This document shows, one piece after another, positions 44,708 through 55,158 of a stretch of 64,000 nucleotides of DNA. The DNA comes from Tamaricihabitans halophyticus. Its GTDB lineage: Bacteria; Actinomycetota; Actinomycetes; Mycobacteriales; Pseudonocardiaceae. The stretch covers positions 186,001-250,000 of the forward strand of contig NZ_SLXQ01000006.1 of the NCBI RefSeq assembly GCF_004340875.1, in the 5' to 3' direction. The translations under genes were made by a program, and so were the position numbers. The notes under the pieces are model-generated. The model was not told the DNA's origin and made no database searches. It was given only the letters and a program-made list of their open reading frames with translations. How positions within the stretch are numbered: the stretch's first letter is position 1; each line of letters opens with the position of its first letter.

Positions 44708-45775
44708 TCAGCGCCATTCGTGTTTGCGCTGCCTGCCGAGCAGTTCGGCGGCCATGTCCCTGGGCCGCAACCCTTCATGGCACACCCGCCGGACGCCGTC
44801 GGCGATGGGCATATCCACCCCGTGCGCAGCCGCCAGCTCGACGATCGAAGTGCATGACTTCACGCCCTCGGCAACCTGCCCGTGCGTCGCCTGCTGCGCC
44901 TGCGCCAGCGTCTCCCCCTTGCCCAACCGGATGCCGAAACTGCAGTTACGGGAAAGCGGCGAAGTACACGTCGCCACCAGATCGCCAAGACCAGCCAGCC
45001 CGGCGAAGGTCAGCGGATCGGCGCCGAGCTTGCCGCCAAGCCGGGAAATCTCCGCCAGTCCCCTGGTGATCAACGTGGCCAGGGTGTTGTCCCCGAAGCC
45101 GAGCCCCGCGGCCATCCCGCAGGCCAGCGCGATCACGTTCTTACACGCACCGCCGAGTTCGCAACCGAGCACGTCGGTGTTGGTATACGGCCGGAAGTAG
45201 CCGTTCGAGCAAGCTCGCTGTACCGCCACGGCGCGATCATGATCAGCGCAGGCGATCACCGCACCAGCCGGTTGCTCCTGCGCGATCTCCCTGGCCAGAC
45301 TCGGGCCCGCGACCACAACCACGCGTTCCGCGGATACCTCGGCCACCTCGGTGATCACCTGGCTCATCCGCCGCATGGTGCCAAGCTCGACCCCCTTTGC
45401 CAGACTCACCAGCGGAACCTCCGGCGGCAACAGCTCACGCCAGACCGTGAGGTTCGCCCGCAAACTCTGGCTGGGCACGGCAAACACCACCGCTTGCGCG
45501 TCACGCAGTGCCTGCCAAGCGTCCGTGGTCGCCCGCAGGCGATCCGGCAACCGCACATCCGGCAGATAGTCCGGGTTAGCCCGCGCGTTCACCGCATCGG
45601 CGACCTCGGGCCGGCGCGCCCAGAGCGTGACATCGCGACCGGCATCCGCGAGCACCTTCGCGAAGGCCGTGCCCCAGGAACCGGCGCCGAGCACGGTTAC
45701 CCGCTGGACCTGTGGTGCTACCGGCACGCCGGTATCGTCGCCTGGCTCGCCAACCGCTGTACCTTGCGCCGCCAT
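44708..45775 (-). CDS. gpsA: NAD(P)H-dependent glycerol-3-phosphate dehydrogenase
   Basis: Makes sn-glycerol 3-phosphate from dihydroxyacetone phosphate for phospholipids. About 355 aa: [20 protein letters not shown] near residue 26, [28 protein letters not shown], and [20 protein letters not shown] with the catalytic Lys. The ATG at 45775 shares its A with the TGA stop of the acyltransferase gene (TGATG overlap); a GTG sits one codon earlier. Counterpart of Rv2982c. Confidence 0.96.
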   Translation of the reverse strand: MAAQGTAVGEPGDDTGVPVAPQVQRVTVLGAGSWGTAFAKVLADAGRDVTLWARRPEVADAVNARANPDYLPDVRLPDRLRATTDAWQALRDAQAVVFAVPSQSLRANLTVWRELLPPEVPLVSLAKGVELGTMRRMSQVITEVAEVSAERVVVVAGPSLAREIAQEQPAGAVIACADHDRAVAVQRACSNGYFRPYTNTDVLGCELGGACKNVIALACGMAAGLGFGDNTLATLITRGLAEISRLGGKLGADPLTFAGLAGLGDLVATCTSPLSRNCSFGIRLGKGETLAQAQQATHGQVAEGVKSCTSIVELAAAHGVDMPIADGVRRVCHEGLRPRDMAAELLGRQRKHEWR

Positions 45776-46563
45776 CACTTCGCCGTGGGGTCGCCGTCGC
45801 CGGACTGGGACTCACCAGACTGGGACTCACCGGACTGGGACTCACCAGATTTGGACTTGCCGGAGCGACCGGGACTGTAGAACTCCTCCGGCGCTTCCTC
45901 CGCACGCGCCTCGGCAAGCAGCTCGCGCACCCGAACCATCAACAGATCCGTGACCTCGCGCAACACCTCATTGGACTGTGGCTGATCGCGATAGGCGGAC
46001 AGATCCACCGGTTCGCCGACGATGTGATACATGGTCTTACGGGGCAGCGGCCGGAACTTCTTCGTGTAGCCGTTCCAGATGTGGTTGGTACCCCACCTCG
46101 CCACCGGAATCACCGGCGCGTCAGTGTCCAGCGCCAACCTGGCCACCCCGGTGCGGGCGCGCATCGGCCAACCCTCCGGGTCCTTGCTGATCGTGCCTTC
46201 CGGGTAGATCAGCACGATCTTGTCGTCCGACAATGCCTCCCTGGCCGCGCGCAAACTCGCCCGCGCATCCGAGGTGCCACGGTATACTGGGATACTGCCG
46301 GCGCCACCGAGGATCTTGCCGAAGATCGGGATCCGAAACAGGCTGTCCTTGGCCATGAACCGGGGGACCCGCTTGCAGCGATGCACGAACACCGCGTCCA
46401 CCGCGGGGTCGAGGTGCGAAACATGGTTCATCACGAGCAGCGCGGAACCGTCCCGCGGAATCCGCTCGGTCCCGCGGTAGATTCGGCGTCCCAGCCAGCT
46501 CAGCGGGTAAAACAACACGGCCGCGCAGCCAACCCAGAATCCGCCCTTCTCGCGTTTAGCCAA
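45775..46563 (-). CDS. 1-acyl-sn-glycerol-3-phosphate acyltransferase (PlsC-like)
   Basis: The 262-aa membrane-associated acyltransferase has motif [10 protein letters not shown] (HxxxxD) near residue 46, motif [15 protein letters not shown] near residue 120, and [13 protein letters not shown] as a hydrophobic N-terminal region. Coupled to gpsA by the TGATG overlap, so glycerol-3-phosphate synthesis and acylation are co-expressed. The C-terminus ends in a repeat of the pentapeptide SGESQ, encoded by 15-bp tandem repeats. Confidence 0.92.
   Translation of the reverse strand: MAKREKGGFWVGCAAVLFYPLSWLGRRIYRGTERIPRDGSALLVMNHVSHLDPAVDAVFVHRCKRVPRFMAKDSLFRIPIFGKILGGAGSIPVYRGTSDARASLRAAREALSDDKIVLIYPEGTISKDPEGWPMRARTGVARLALDTDAPVIPVARWGTNHIWNGYTKKFRPLPRKTMYHIVGEPVDLSAYRDQPQSNEVLREVTDLLMVRVRELLAEARAEEAPEEFYSPGRSGKSKSGESQSGESQSGESQSGDGDPTAK
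45801..45860. repeat. In-frame 15-bp tandem repeat in the plsC-like gene
   Basis: Three near-identical units (CGGACTGGGACTCAC, CAGACTGGGACTCAC, CGGACTGGGACTCAC) and a diverged fourth. They encode SGESQ repeats in the hydrophilic tail, so unit number can vary without a frameshift. Confidence 0.9.
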
Positions 46564-46736
46564 CGCTCCTCCTTGCTTCCTGGCCAGTTACCGTTCACTC
46601 GTAGTGTGCCTGGCCACGCTGGGTATCCCCGGTTCGGCTGTCCGCAGGCAACCGTATGTCGAACTTAACCCGCCACCCGCGAACTCGGTCGAAAACGACA
46701 GCCCCAGGCGGCGCCCCTATCGGGGATGATGGCGTC

Positions 46737-47387
46737 GTGACTGTCGTGGTCGATCTTGTCGTGCCGGTCAAATCGCTCCGGAGCGCCAAAACCCGCCTGC
46801 GCGGAGTAGCCGGCCGAGCCGATGGCGTGCACACCGAACTGGTACTCGCCATGGTCCTGGACACGGTGCTCGCCGCGCGCGCGACCGCACGCGTTGGTCG
46901 GGTACTCGTGGTCACCCCGGACAGCAGGGTGAATTCCACGCTACGCGAGCGTGGCTTCGCGGTATGCGGCGAAGGGCCGGTTTCCGAACTTAACGCCGCC
47001 TACCGGTACGGCGCGGCCCAGCTGGCGGCGACCCAGCCGGCCGGTCCAGCGCGCGCGATCGGCGCGCTGCAAGCAGACCTACCCGCACTGCGCCCGGCCG
47101 ATCTGGACACCGCGCTGGCCACCGCCGCCGAGCACCGGGTTTACTGCCCTGACCGGCAGAAAACCGGCACCACGCTGCTGGTCAGCGCCGTCGGCGAGGC
47201 GTTGGATCCACGGTTTGGCCCCGATTCCGCACACGCCCACCACGTCTCCGGGGCGCGCCAACTGACCGCTCCGGTGCCCACCCTACGGTGCGACGTGGAC
47301 ACCGCGGAGGATCTCGCCATGGCAGCCGAACTCGGGCTCGGACCGCATACCAGCGCACTGCTCGACACGTTGACCTACGCCGGATGA
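46737..47387 (+). CDS. fbiD: Phosphoenolpyruvate/2-phospho-L-lactate guanylyltransferase (FbiD/CofC)
   Basis: Coenzyme F420 biosynthesis enzyme that makes the guanylylated three-carbon precursor. A 216-aa product from the GTG at 46737: TVVVDLVVPVKSLRSAKTRL (nucleotide-binding start), VLVVTPDSRVNSTLRERGF, IGALQADLPALRPADL, and DSAHAHHVSGARQL. The frame is open to 46656 but the extra residues are not FbiD-like. Its place between gpsA and ppk1 is the same as Rv2983. Confidence 0.93.
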   Translation: MTVVVDLVVPVKSLRSAKTRLRGVAGRADGVHTELVLAMVLDTVLAARATARVGRVLVVTPDSRVNSTLRERGFAVCGEGPVSELNAAYRYGAAQLAATQPAGPARAIGALQADLPALRPADLDTALATAAEHRVYCPDRQKTGTTLLVSAVGEALDPRFGPDSAHAHHVSGARQLTAPVPTLRCDVDTAEDLAMAAELGLGPHTSALLDTLTYAG

Positions 47388-47426
47388 CCAGGCGACACAA
47401 CAGGCTTCGTACGAGACAATATCGGT

Positions 47427-49688
47427 GTGAGTACCAACGGTCAGGACGCCAACCACCCGCCGAACCTCAGGGAGACGCCGCCGGCGCTGCCCGCTCGAAC
47501 CGGGACGGCGGTCGAACCCGGCTCGACCGAAAGACATTCGCTCGGATCCGAAGCGCCGGGCGATACCGAGGTGCGGTCGGTGCCGTCCGCGCCGCCCGCG
47601 GTCACCCCAGCGGCGCAGGCGACCGAACTCCCCGAGGATCGCTACGCGAACCGGGAGCTGTCCTGGCAGGACTTCAACGCTCGAGTACTCGCGCTGGCCG
47701 AGGACGAATCCCAGCCGCTATTGGAACGAGTCAAGTTTCTGGCCATCTTCGCCTCCAACCTGGACGAGTTCTACATGGTGCGGGTGGCAGGCCTGAAGCG
47801 GCGCAACGAAACCGGACTTTCCGTACGTAGCGCGGACGGATTGACGCCAAGCGAGCAGCTGTCGCAGATCTCCAAGCGCAATCAGGATCTCGTCGAGCGG
47901 CACACCATCGCGTTCGAGGAACACATCCGGCCGGCGCTGACCGAGCACGGTATCCGGATCGTCGTCTGGTCCGAATTGGGCGCTGACGAACAGCAGCGGT
48001 TGTCGAACTACTTCTCCGAGCAGATCTTCCCGGTGCTCACACCGCTCGCCGTTGACCCAGCGCACCCATTCCCCTATATCTCGGGACTGTCCCTGAATCT
48101 GGCCGTGACCGTGCGCGACCCGGAGGGGGCGACCGAACGATTCGCCCGCGTGAAGGTACCGGACAACGTGCCCCGGCTGATCCGGATCGGCGCGGAGAAC
48201 ACCCGCGCGGACAACCCGGACGTGACCTTCCTCCCGCTGGAAGAACTCATCTCCGCCCATCTCGGCGAGCTGTTCACCGGTATGGAAGTGATCGAGCACC
48301 ACGTATTCCGGGTAACCCGCAACGCCGACCTGGAGGTCGAGGAGGATCGCGACGAGGACCTCCTGCAGGCATTGGAGCGGGAACTGGCACAGCGCCGGTT
48401 CGGCCCGCCGGTCCGGCTGGAGATCGAGTGGGCGATGAGCACGCATATGCTCGAACTACTGTTGCGCGAGCTGGACGTACATCCCAAGGACGTGGTGGTT
48501 TCGCACGGGCTGATCGACCTGTCCTGTCTCAATCAGATTCACGCGCTGGACCGCAAGGCACTCAAGTATCCGCCGTTCGTTCCGGCCACCCATCCGGCGT
48601 TCGGTGAGCGGGAGACCCCGAAAAGCGTGTTTGCCACGCTGCGCCAGGGCGATGTGCTGGTACACCATCCCTACGATTCCTTCTCCACCACGGTGCAGCG
48701 GTTCATCGAGCAAGCCGCGGCCGATCCGCATGTACTGGCGATCAAACAGACGCTGTATCGCACCTCGGGTGACTCGCCCATCGTGGACGCGCTGATCTCC
48801 GCGGCCGAAGCGGGTAAGCAAGTCGTGGCACTCGTCGAGATCAAGGCAAGGTTCGACGAGCAGGCCAACATCAAATGGGCGCGCGCACTGGAAAAGGCCG
48901 GCGTGCACGTGGTCTACGGGATCGTCGGGCTGAAGACACACTGCAAGACCGCGTTGGTGGTGCGCCAGGAAGGCACCACCATCCGCCGCTACTGCCATAT
49001 CGGTACCGGCAACTACAACCCGAAAACGGCGCGGCTCTACGAGGATGTCGGCCTGCTCACCGCGGAGCCCACGATCGGCGCTGACCTCACGGATCTGTTC
49101 AACACGCTGACCGGCTACGCGCGCAGGGAGCGCTACCGCAGCATCCTCGTTGCGCCATACGGGATCCGGCGCGGCATCGTGGACCGCATCGCCGCGGAGA
49201 TCGAACATGCCCGCACCGGCGCGGAATCCGGAATTCGGATCAAGGTGAATTCGCTCGTTGACGAGCAAGTCATCGACGCGCTCTATCAGGCGTCCCGTGC
49301 CGGCGTGCCCGTCGATGTCGTGGTACGCGGGATCTGCTCGCTCAAACCGGGGATCGAGGGACTCAGCGAGAACATCTCGGTCCGCTCGATTCTCGGCCGG
49401 TTCCTGGAGCACTCCAGGGTGTTCCACTTCGTCGGCGCGGACGAGTACTGGATCGGTAGCGCGGACATGATGCACCGCAACCTCGATCGGCGGGTGGAAG
49501 TCCAGGTTCGGGTCACCGATCCGAAGCTCACCACCCAGCTCGACGAGGTACTCAACTCCTGCTTTGACCCAGCTACCCGGTCCTGGGTGCTACTGCCGAA
49601 CGGCGAGTGGGCCCCAGTGCCGAAAGACGGTTCCCGGGTACGCGACCATCAGGTCGAACTGTTGGCCAACCACGGAGCGAACGGGTGA
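47427..49688 (+). CDS. ppk1: Polyphosphate kinase 1
   Basis: Makes polyphosphate from ATP. The 753-aa product has a variable N-terminal extension (about 75 residues), then [20 protein letters not shown], the [19 protein letters not shown] block near residue 110, and the catalytic region with [20 protein letters not shown] holding the phospho-accepting His. GTG start at 47427. The stop overlaps the mutT1 start (GTGA). Confidence 0.97.
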   Translation: MSTNGQDANHPPNLRETPPALPARTGTAVEPGSTERHSLGSEAPGDTEVRSVPSAPPAVTPAAQATELPEDRYANRELSWQDFNARVLALAEDESQPLLERVKFLAIFASNLDEFYMVRVAGLKRRNETGLSVRSADGLTPSEQLSQISKRNQDLVERHTIAFEEHIRPALTEHGIRIVVWSELGADEQQRLSNYFSEQIFPVLTPLAVDPAHPFPYISGLSLNLAVTVRDPEGATERFARVKVPDNVPRLIRIGAENTRADNPDVTFLPLEELISAHLGELFTGMEVIEHHVFRVTRNADLEVEEDRDEDLLQALERELAQRRFGPPVRLEIEWAMSTHMLELLLRELDVHPKDVVVSHGLIDLSCLNQIHALDRKALKYPPFVPATHPAFGERETPKSVFATLRQGDVLVHHPYDSFSTTVQRFIEQAAADPHVLAIKQTLYRTSGDSPIVDALISAAEAGKQVVALVEIKARFDEQANIKWARALEKAGVHVVYGIVGLKTHCKTALVVRQEGTTIRRYCHIGTGNYNPKTARLYEDVGLLTAEPTIGADLTDLFNTLTGYARRERYRSILVAPYGIRRGIVDRIAAEIEHARTGAESGIRIKVNSLVDEQVIDALYQASRAGVPVDVVVRGICSLKPGIEGLSENISVRSILGRFLEHSRVFHFVGADEYWIGSADMMHRNLDRRVEVQVRVTDPKLTTQLDEVLNSCFDPATRSWVLLPNGEWAPVPKDGSRVRDHQVELLANHGANG

Positions 49689-50677
49689 GACGGATTCATG
49701 CCGCCGGCGCGGTGTTATGGCGGGAGCCAGCGCCGGAGCAGCCGTTATCCGACGGTTCGATCGAAGTCGCGCTGGTGCACCGGCCGCGCTACGACGATTG
49801 GTCATTGCCGAAAGGCAAGCTCGACCCCGGCGAGACGATGGCCGCGGCGGCCGCTCGGGAAGTACACGAGGAAACTGGTTACTCGGCCATTCTCGGCCGC
49901 TATCTCGGCGCGGCGAACTACTCCGTACCAAGCACGGAGAATACCGGCGGTATACCGAAACGGGTCGAGTACTTCAGCGCTCGGGCGATGGCAGGGCATT
50001 TCCAGGCCAACGATGAGGTCGACGAATTGCGCTGGTTTACCCCGACGGCGGCAAGGAAGCTGCTCAGCTATCCGGATGACGCCGAGATTCTCACCAGGTT
50101 CACCGCACTGCCGCCGCGACAGCACAGCCTGCTACTTATTCGGCACGCCAAGGCGGGTAAGCGTCAAGAATGGACTGGCGACGACGATCTGCGGCCACTG
50201 AGCACCGTTGGCAGCACGCAGGCCGCCGCGTTACGCACGCTGCTCCCACTGTTCGGCCCCACCGACGTACATGCGGCCCCCAGGCTGCGCTGCGTACAAA
50301 CTGTGCAGGGCCTTGCCGACGATCTCGGTCTGCCGGTGGTTATGGAGCCGGAACTCACCGAGGAAAGCTATCGCAAGGATCCCGATGCCGCGGTGGCGCG
50401 ACTGCGTGAGATCGCCCGGACTGGGCGCACACCGGTCGTTTCCAGCCAAGGCGGCGCGATTCCCGGTTTGGTAGCGATGTTGGCCGAGCAAGCCGAACTC
50501 GTCGTCGGTCCGGTAACGAGCAAGAAAGCCTCGGTATGGCAACTGTCCTTTGCGGTCGGAAATCAATCGGCCGGAAACCGGGCGGTAACAAATAACGTAG
50601 GTGAGAATCCGGCGACACCGCAGCTTATCGCCGCAAACTACTTTCCAAGCCCGCTGCCCGCACCGTCCGGCGAATAG
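49685..50677 (+). CDS. mutT1: NUDIX hydrolase fused to histidine phosphatase (MutT1-like)
   Basis: A 330-aa two-domain protein. The N-terminal NUDIX box is [20 protein letters not shown] near residue 45; the C-terminal histidine-phosphatase (RHG) domain starts [16 protein letters not shown] near residue 150. Mycobacterial MutT1 with this layout hydrolyses 8-oxo-(d)GTP and its diphosphate. The GTG start is inside the ppk1 stop (GTGA, 49685-49688), so the two are coupled, as Rv2984-Rv2985. Confidence 0.93.
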   Translation: MRRIHAAGAVLWREPAPEQPLSDGSIEVALVHRPRYDDWSLPKGKLDPGETMAAAAAREVHEETGYSAILGRYLGAANYSVPSTENTGGIPKRVEYFSARAMAGHFQANDEVDELRWFTPTAARKLLSYPDDAEILTRFTALPPRQHSLLLIRHAKAGKRQEWTGDDDLRPLSTVGSTQAAALRTLLPLFGPTDVHAAPRLRCVQTVQGLADDLGLPVVMEPELTEESYRKDPDAAVARLREIARTGRTPVVSSQGGAIPGLVAMLAEQAELVVGPVTSKKASVWQLSFAVGNQSAGNRAVTNNVGENPATPQLIAANYFPSPLPAPSGE

Positions 50678-50940
50678 GACACAGCCGTAGCCGGGACGAT
50701 CCGTAGGCCTGCCCACCCGTAGGCCGGCTCAGCTTAGGCTGATCGGCATGAACGGTGTCCCCGGCACTCAGCCCTTGGCGCGGCAGGATTAGCCCGCTAC
50801 AGCCAACTCAGGGACCCGCACGGCTATGCATCGGACAGGGGGCCAGCCAGGCACTGGACTAACCGGACAGTGGGTTGCCAGGTGGTGCTAGGCGGCTCGA
50901 CTGGCGGACGGGTAGTTGCCGCACTGGAGCAGACATACGC
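50678..50940. other. 263-bp gap between mutT1 and the hupB terminator
   Basis: No gene, repeat copy or clear promoter recognised on either strand. Short ORFs here lack ribosome sites. Confidence 0.5.
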
Positions 50941-50972
50941 AAAGGGGCCCGGCAGGTCTGCCGAGCCCCTTT
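50941..50972 (-). terminator. Terminator of hupB
   Basis: AAAGGGGC-CGGCAG pairs with CTGCCG-GCCCCTTT around a very short loop, 15 bp past the hupB stop codon. The stem is symmetrical, so it may also stop mutT1 transcription from the other side. Confidence 0.85.
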
Positions 50973-50987
50973 AGCGTCTATCGGTCA

Positions 50988-51674
50988 CTACTTCTTTTTT
51001 TTCGCCGAAGCAGTGGTCTTCTTGGCGGCGGTGGCCTTCTTGGCCGTGGTCGCCTTGCTGGTCGTGGCCTTGGCCGGGGTAGCCCGCTTGGTAGCGGCGG
51101 CCGTGGTCTTCTTTGCCGTGGTCTTGGTGGCAGCGGCCTTGGTGGTGGTCCGCTTCGCCGCCGTCGACTTGGCCGTGCTCTTCGCCGCGGTCTTGCTCGC
51201 GGCTGCCCGAGTGCCCGACTTGGTGGCGGTTGCCTTGGCAGCAGTCGCCTTCGTCGTCTTCGCCGCGGCGACCCGAGTGCCAGCGCTACGCGTGCTCGCG
51301 GCGCGCGTGGTGGTGGCCTTGGCCGTGGTGCCGCGGGTCGCGGTCGTCCGCGTACCGGTGCTGGCCGAGGCCTTCTTCGCCGGCAGCTTCGGCAGCTTCT
51401 TGGTGCCGCTCACGACTTCCTTGAACATGGTGCCCGCGCGGAACGCGGGAACGTTGGTCTTCTTCACCTTCACGGTTTCCCCGGTGCGGGGGTTCCGTGC
51501 GGTCCGGGCAGCACGGGCGCGCTTCTCGAACACGCCGAACCCGGTGATGTTGACCTTCTCGCCCTTGTTGACCGTCCGAACGATCACGTCGACGAGACCA
51601 TCGACCGCGTTGCCCGCGGCCTTCTTGTCGCCCAGGCGCTCTCCGAGCGCCTCAATGAGCTGGGCCTTATTCAC
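50988..51674 (-). CDS. hupB: HU-family nucleoid protein with long basic tail
   Basis: A 228-aa product from the GTG at 51674: N-terminal HU domain ([40 protein letters not shown] with the DNA-binding arm, and [14 protein letters not shown]) of about 95 residues, then about 130 residues of Lys/Ala/Thr/Arg repeats ([15 protein letters not shown]-type) ending in KKKK. The tail is the histone H1-like extension of actinobacterial HupB, which compacts DNA and can be acetylated or methylated. GGAGG precedes the GTG. Counterpart of Rv2986c. Confidence 0.95.
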   Translation of the reverse strand: MNKAQLIEALGERLGDKKAAGNAVDGLVDVIVRTVNKGEKVNITGFGVFEKRARAARTARNPRTGETVKVKKTNVPAFRAGTMFKEVVSGTKKLPKLPAKKASASTGTRTTATRGTTAKATTTRAASTRSAGTRVAAAKTTKATAAKATATKSGTRAAASKTAAKSTAKSTAAKRTTTKAAATKTTAKKTTAAATKRATPAKATTSKATTAKKATAAKKTTASAKKKK

Positions 51675-52049
51675 CTTCCAGTCCTCCAGAAAGCACACCG
51701 TTGTTTACGGTCCTATTGTGAATGCTCACGCGGATAGGGAGTAATACTACTGACCCAGTCCCCGTTGGTTGCAGATACTTCACCCGCGTGCCGTACAGCA
51801 TAGCTATCCGGTCCGCGACTGCTTCGCATCCCATACCTTCGGCTCCCCGATCCCACGGAAGTCCCTATCCGAGTCAGCACTTATTGACCGACTCTTGCGC
51901 CACGGTAGCCCACTACGGCGCAAATTCCATGCGCCACGCGGGAATTTTTTTGTTGGCGCGTCGGAGTTTCCGCCCTGAGACCCCGGGCTGGGTATCACTG
52001 AAGAGGGTGAAATGAGCCACAAGAAGGCTGTTCAGCGGCCCTGCTGAGG
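51675..52049. other. Intergenic region between hupB and leuD
   Basis: Part of a 416-bp gap. It must contain the hupB promoter near its left end. On the + strand there is an 11-codon ORF at 52013-52048 (MSHKKAVQRPC, with GAGGGTGAA before the ATG) whose significance is unclear. Nothing else recognisable. Confidence 0.4.
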
Positions 52050-52085
52050 GTGCCGAATTCCCTGGTCGCGCAAGGAATTCGGCAC
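52050..52085 (-). terminator. Terminator-like hairpin after leuD
   Basis: Perfect 12-bp inverted repeat GTGCCGAATTCC / GGAATTCGGCAC with a 12-nt loop, 5 bp beyond the leuD stop. No T tract. Confidence 0.75.
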
Positions 52086-52090
52086 TCGAC

Positions 52091-52696
52091 TCAGTGGCTC
52101 GGCTGCGCCGTGGTCACCGGCTTCCACGCGGGCCGGGAAACTTCGAACGTGTCGATATCGTTCGCATGCCTCAATGTCAGGGCGATGTCGTCCAACCCCT
52201 CCAGCAGCCGCCAGCGGGTGTACTCATCGATCTCAAACCGGGCTTGGAAGTCCTTCGCGCGTACCGTCATGTCGCGCAGGTCGACCTCAACCTCGGTTCC
52301 CGGGTCGTTCTCCAATATCTTCCACAGCTGCTCGACGTCCGAGTGCTCGCACTGCGCGGCAACCAGGCCCTGTTTGCCGGCATTGCCCCGAAAGATGTCC
52401 GCGAAACGCGAAGAGATGACGACGCGGAAGCCGTAGTTCATCAGCGCCCATACCGCGTGTTCCCGCGAAGAGCCGGTGCCGAAGTCTTGTCCGGCAACGA
52501 GCACGCTGCCGTTTCGGAACGGCTCCTGGTTCAGTACGAACTGCTCATCAGAGCGCCATGCGGCGAACAAACCGTCCTCGAAGCCGGTCCTGCTTACCCG
52601 CTTCAGGTAGACGGCGGGGATGATCTGGTCCGTGTCCACGTTGGACCTGCGCAGCGGCACACCCACGCCGGTGTGCTGGGTAAATGGTTCCATCAA
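52091..52696 (-). CDS. leuD: 3-isopropylmalate dehydratase small subunit
   Basis: The 201-aa subunit of isopropylmalate isomerase (leucine synthesis): [20 protein letters not shown] near residue 12 and [20 protein letters not shown] near residue 70 are the aconitase swivel-domain signatures. It follows leuC by 32 bp on the same strand. Counterpart of Rv2987c. Confidence 0.97.
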   Translation of the reverse strand: MMEPFTQHTGVGVPLRRSNVDTDQIIPAVYLKRVSRTGFEDGLFAAWRSDEQFVLNQEPFRNGSVLVAGQDFGTGSSREHAVWALMNYGFRVVISSRFADIFRGNAGKQGLVAAQCEHSDVEQLWKILENDPGTEVEVDLRDMTVRAKDFQARFEIDEYTRWRLLEGLDDIALTLRHANDIDTFEVSRPAWKPVTTAQPSH

Positions 52697-52728
52697 AGTT
52701 GCCTTCCGCTAAGGGTGGGTGAGAGTGC

Positions 52729-54210
52729 TCAGTCAGCGTCCACGGCGCCCGAACCGGTGCCGGCGAGGACCGCCTCGGATCCATCGCCTGGCGTATCGGA
52801 CAGATCCGCCGGGGAGGAAAGCGTCCCGCGAACGGCGGTGGCCGCCGCGACGAGCGGGGAAACGAGGTGGGTGCGGCCGCCCTTGCCCTGCCGGCCCTCA
52901 AAGTTGCGGTTTGACGTCGAAGCACTGCGCTCTCCGGGGGCGAGTTGATCCGGGTTCATCCCCAGACACATCGAGCAACCCGCCTGCCGCCATTCCGCGC
53001 CCGCTTCGGTGAATACCGCGTCCAGCCCCTCCGCTTCGGCGCTGACCCGCACCCGCATCGAGCCGGGAACCACGAGCATTCGCACGCTTTCCGCGACTTT
53101 GCGGCCGCGCAGCACCTCCGCTGCCGCCCGCAGGTCCTCGATCCGACCGTTCGTGCAGGAGCCGAGGAAGACCGTGTCCACCGCGATCTCCCGCAGCGGG
53201 GTACCCGGCGCCAGATCCATGTAGGACAGCGCCTTCTCCGCGGCCAACCTGGTGCCCTCATCGGCGATCGTCTCGGGGTCCGGCACCGACTCACCGAGCG
53301 GCAAGCCCTGTCCGGGGTTGGTACCCCAGGTGACAAACGGGGTCAGCGCGCTGGCGTCGATGTCCACCTCAGCGTCGAAGGTGGCGTCCGAATCGGTCCG
53401 CAGCGCACTCCACGCGGCCACCGCGGCATCCCAGTCCGCGCCACTCGGGGCATGCGCCCGGCCGGCCACATAGTCGAAGGTGACCTGGTCTGGCGCGATC
53501 ATCCCGGCACGAGCACCAGCCTCAATGGACATATTGCAGATGGTCATCCGCGCTTCCATGGAAAGCGCTTCGATCGCCTCGCCGCGATACTCGAGTACGT
53601 AGCCCTGCCCACCACCGGTGCCGATCTTCGCGATGACCGCCAGGATGATGTCCTTGGCCGTCACGCCGGGCTGGAGTTCGCCGTGCACATTGATCGCCAT
53701 CGTCTTGAATGGCCGCAACGGCAAGGTCTGGGTGGCCAGCACGTGCTCGACCTCTGATGTGCCAATGCCAAACGCCAGCGCGCCAAAGGCACCGTGGGTT
53801 GAGGTGTGGCTGTCCCCACAGACCACGGTCATTCCCGGTTGGGTCAGTCCGAGCTGCGGGCCAACGACATGCACGATGCCCTGTTCCGCATCGCCCATCG
53901 GATGCAGCCGCACGCCGAACTCGGCACAGTTGCGCCGCAACGTGTCCACCTGAGTCCGGGAAACTGGGTCCGCGATCGGGAGGTCGATATCGGTGGTTGG
54001 CACATTGTGGTCTTCGGTCGCGATCGTCAGATCTGGCCGCCGTACCGGACGATTCGCAAGGCGCAGCCCGTCGAACGCCTGCGGGCTGGTGACTTCGTGC
54101 ACCAGATGCAGGTCAATGTAGAGCAAATCGGGTTCCGCGCCGTCCCCCTGCCTTACTACGTGCGCGTCCCACACCTTTTCCGCGAGCGTGCGCCCATGCT
54201 CAGTCGCCAT
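52729..54210 (-). CDS. leuC: 3-isopropylmalate dehydratase large subunit
   Basis: The 493-aa [4Fe-4S] enzyme subunit. It shows [40 protein letters not shown], and the cluster cysteines in LGSCTNGR near residue 355 and [11 protein letters not shown] near residue 417. The ATG at 54208-54210 has GAGGAG upstream; the open frame to 54279 is not needed. Transcribed divergently from the ndgR-type regulator, with an inverted repeat between them. Confidence 0.97.
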   Translation of the reverse strand: MATEHGRTLAEKVWDAHVVRQGDGAEPDLLYIDLHLVHEVTSPQAFDGLRLANRPVRRPDLTIATEDHNVPTTDIDLPIADPVSRTQVDTLRRNCAEFGVRLHPMGDAEQGIVHVVGPQLGLTQPGMTVVCGDSHTSTHGAFGALAFGIGTSEVEHVLATQTLPLRPFKTMAINVHGELQPGVTAKDIILAVIAKIGTGGGQGYVLEYRGEAIEALSMEARMTICNMSIEAGARAGMIAPDQVTFDYVAGRAHAPSGADWDAAVAAWSALRTDSDATFDAEVDIDASALTPFVTWGTNPGQGLPLGESVPDPETIADEGTRLAAEKALSYMDLAPGTPLREIAVDTVFLGSCTNGRIEDLRAAAEVLRGRKVAESVRMLVVPGSMRVRVSAEAEGLDAVFTEAGAEWRQAGCSMCLGMNPDQLAPGERSASTSNRNFEGRQGKGGRTHLVSPLVAAATAVRGTLSSPADLSDTPGDGSEAVLAGTGSGAVDAD

Positions 54211-54345
54211 CACAGGCTCCTCTTTCATCGCATTTTCGGGCAGTAAGCCACAGCCGCATCGCGAACCGGGGTATGTCACACGAACCGCCGACAGCCGCGC
54301 TAGATCCGGCGCGAGAGCGAGTGCCTACTCCCAATCTAGTTAGAA

Positions 54346-54380
54346 CTTCCCGCTATCTGGACTTCTCAGAATACGGGAAG
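54346..54380. promoter_or_regulatory. Candidate NdgR/LtbR operator between leuC and its regulator
   Basis: Inverted repeat CTTCCCG ... CGGGAAG (centres about 28 bp apart), with TCTCAGAATACGGGA at 54364-54378 resembling my recollection of the NdgR/LtbR box. It lies 14 bp before the regulator's GTG. Confidence 0.55.
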
Positions 54381-54393
54381 CTAGTATCGAGAC

Positions 54394-55095
54394 GTGGGAC
54401 AGCATAGCGGTATTGGCGTACTGGACAAGGCGGTGGCCGTTCTCGAGGCGGTCGCCAAGGAACCCTGCGGTCTTGCGGAGTTGTGCAGCCGTACGGGTTT
54501 GCCTCGGGCTACCGCGCATCGGTTGGCGGTAGGGCTCGAGGTACACCGCTTGCTGCGCAGGGGCGACGACGGGCAGTGGCGACCGGGTGCGGCGCTTACC
54601 GAACTCGCTGGCGGGGCAACCGATCCGCTGCTGGATGCCGCGTTGAGCATTCTGCCGAAGCTGCGCGATATCACCGGCGAGAGTGTGCAGCTTTACCGCA
54701 GGGATGGGATGCAGCGCGTCTGCGTGGCGACCGCGGAGCCGCCGAGTGGGCTGCGGGATACCGTGCCGATCGGTACGCGCCTTTCGATGACGGCCGGTTC
54801 GGGCGCGAAGGTGCTCGCCGCATGGGCGGATGCGCCGAGCCAGCGCGCGATTCTGAGCGAGGCGGTTTTCGGGGAGCGCACGCTGTTGGAGGTACGTCGG
54901 CGTGGCTGGGCGCAGAGTGTCGCCGAGCGCGAGCCTGGTGTCGCGAGCGTTTCCGCGCCAGTGCGGGATGGCGCGGGCACCGTGGTGGCCGCCGTCTCGG
55001 TTTCCGGCCCGGTGGAAAGGATCGGCCAGCGCCCGGGCGCCCGCTGGGCGGCGGACCTACTGGCCGCCGCCGACGCCCTCCGCAGCCGCCTCTGA
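54394..55095 (+). CDS. IclR-family regulator of leucine genes (NdgR/LtbR type)
   Basis: The 233-aa product has a winged helix (GVLDKAVAVLEAVAKEPCGL, TGLPRATAHRLAVGLEVHRL) and an effector domain (PIGTRLSMTAGSGAKVLAAW). Its position divergent from leuCD is that of NdgR (Streptomyces), LtbR (Corynebacterium) and Rv2989, which control branched-chain amino acid synthesis. GTG start at 54394. Confidence 0.92.
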   Translation: MGQHSGIGVLDKAVAVLEAVAKEPCGLAELCSRTGLPRATAHRLAVGLEVHRLLRRGDDGQWRPGAALTELAGGATDPLLDAALSILPKLRDITGESVQLYRRDGMQRVCVATAEPPSGLRDTVPIGTRLSMTAGSGAKVLAAWADAPSQRAILSEAVFGERTLLEVRRRGWAQSVAEREPGVASVSAPVRDGAGTVVAAVSVSGPVERIGQRPGARWAADLLAAADALRSRL

Positions 55096-55117
55096 TCCCG
55101 GTACGCCCCCTCCGGAA

Positions 55118-55143
55118 ACCGCATTCTTTAAGGATCTTGCGGT
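55118..55143. repeat. Palindromic repeat, left border of the PIMT island (type copy)
   Basis: Reference copy of the family: ACCGCATTCTTTA followed by AGGATCTTGCGGT, 26 bp. It is identical to the copy at 58279-58304, including the preceding GGAA. It lies between convergent ndgR-type regulator and PIMT gene. Confidence 0.92.
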
Positions 55144-55158
55144 CGAAGCCGCATCCAG

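Noticed and set aside
52013-52048. 11-codon ORF MSHKKAVQRPC as a leader peptide
   Set aside because: It points away from leuD/leuC, with no same-strand gene until 54394, so there is no obvious target. Kept only as a note.
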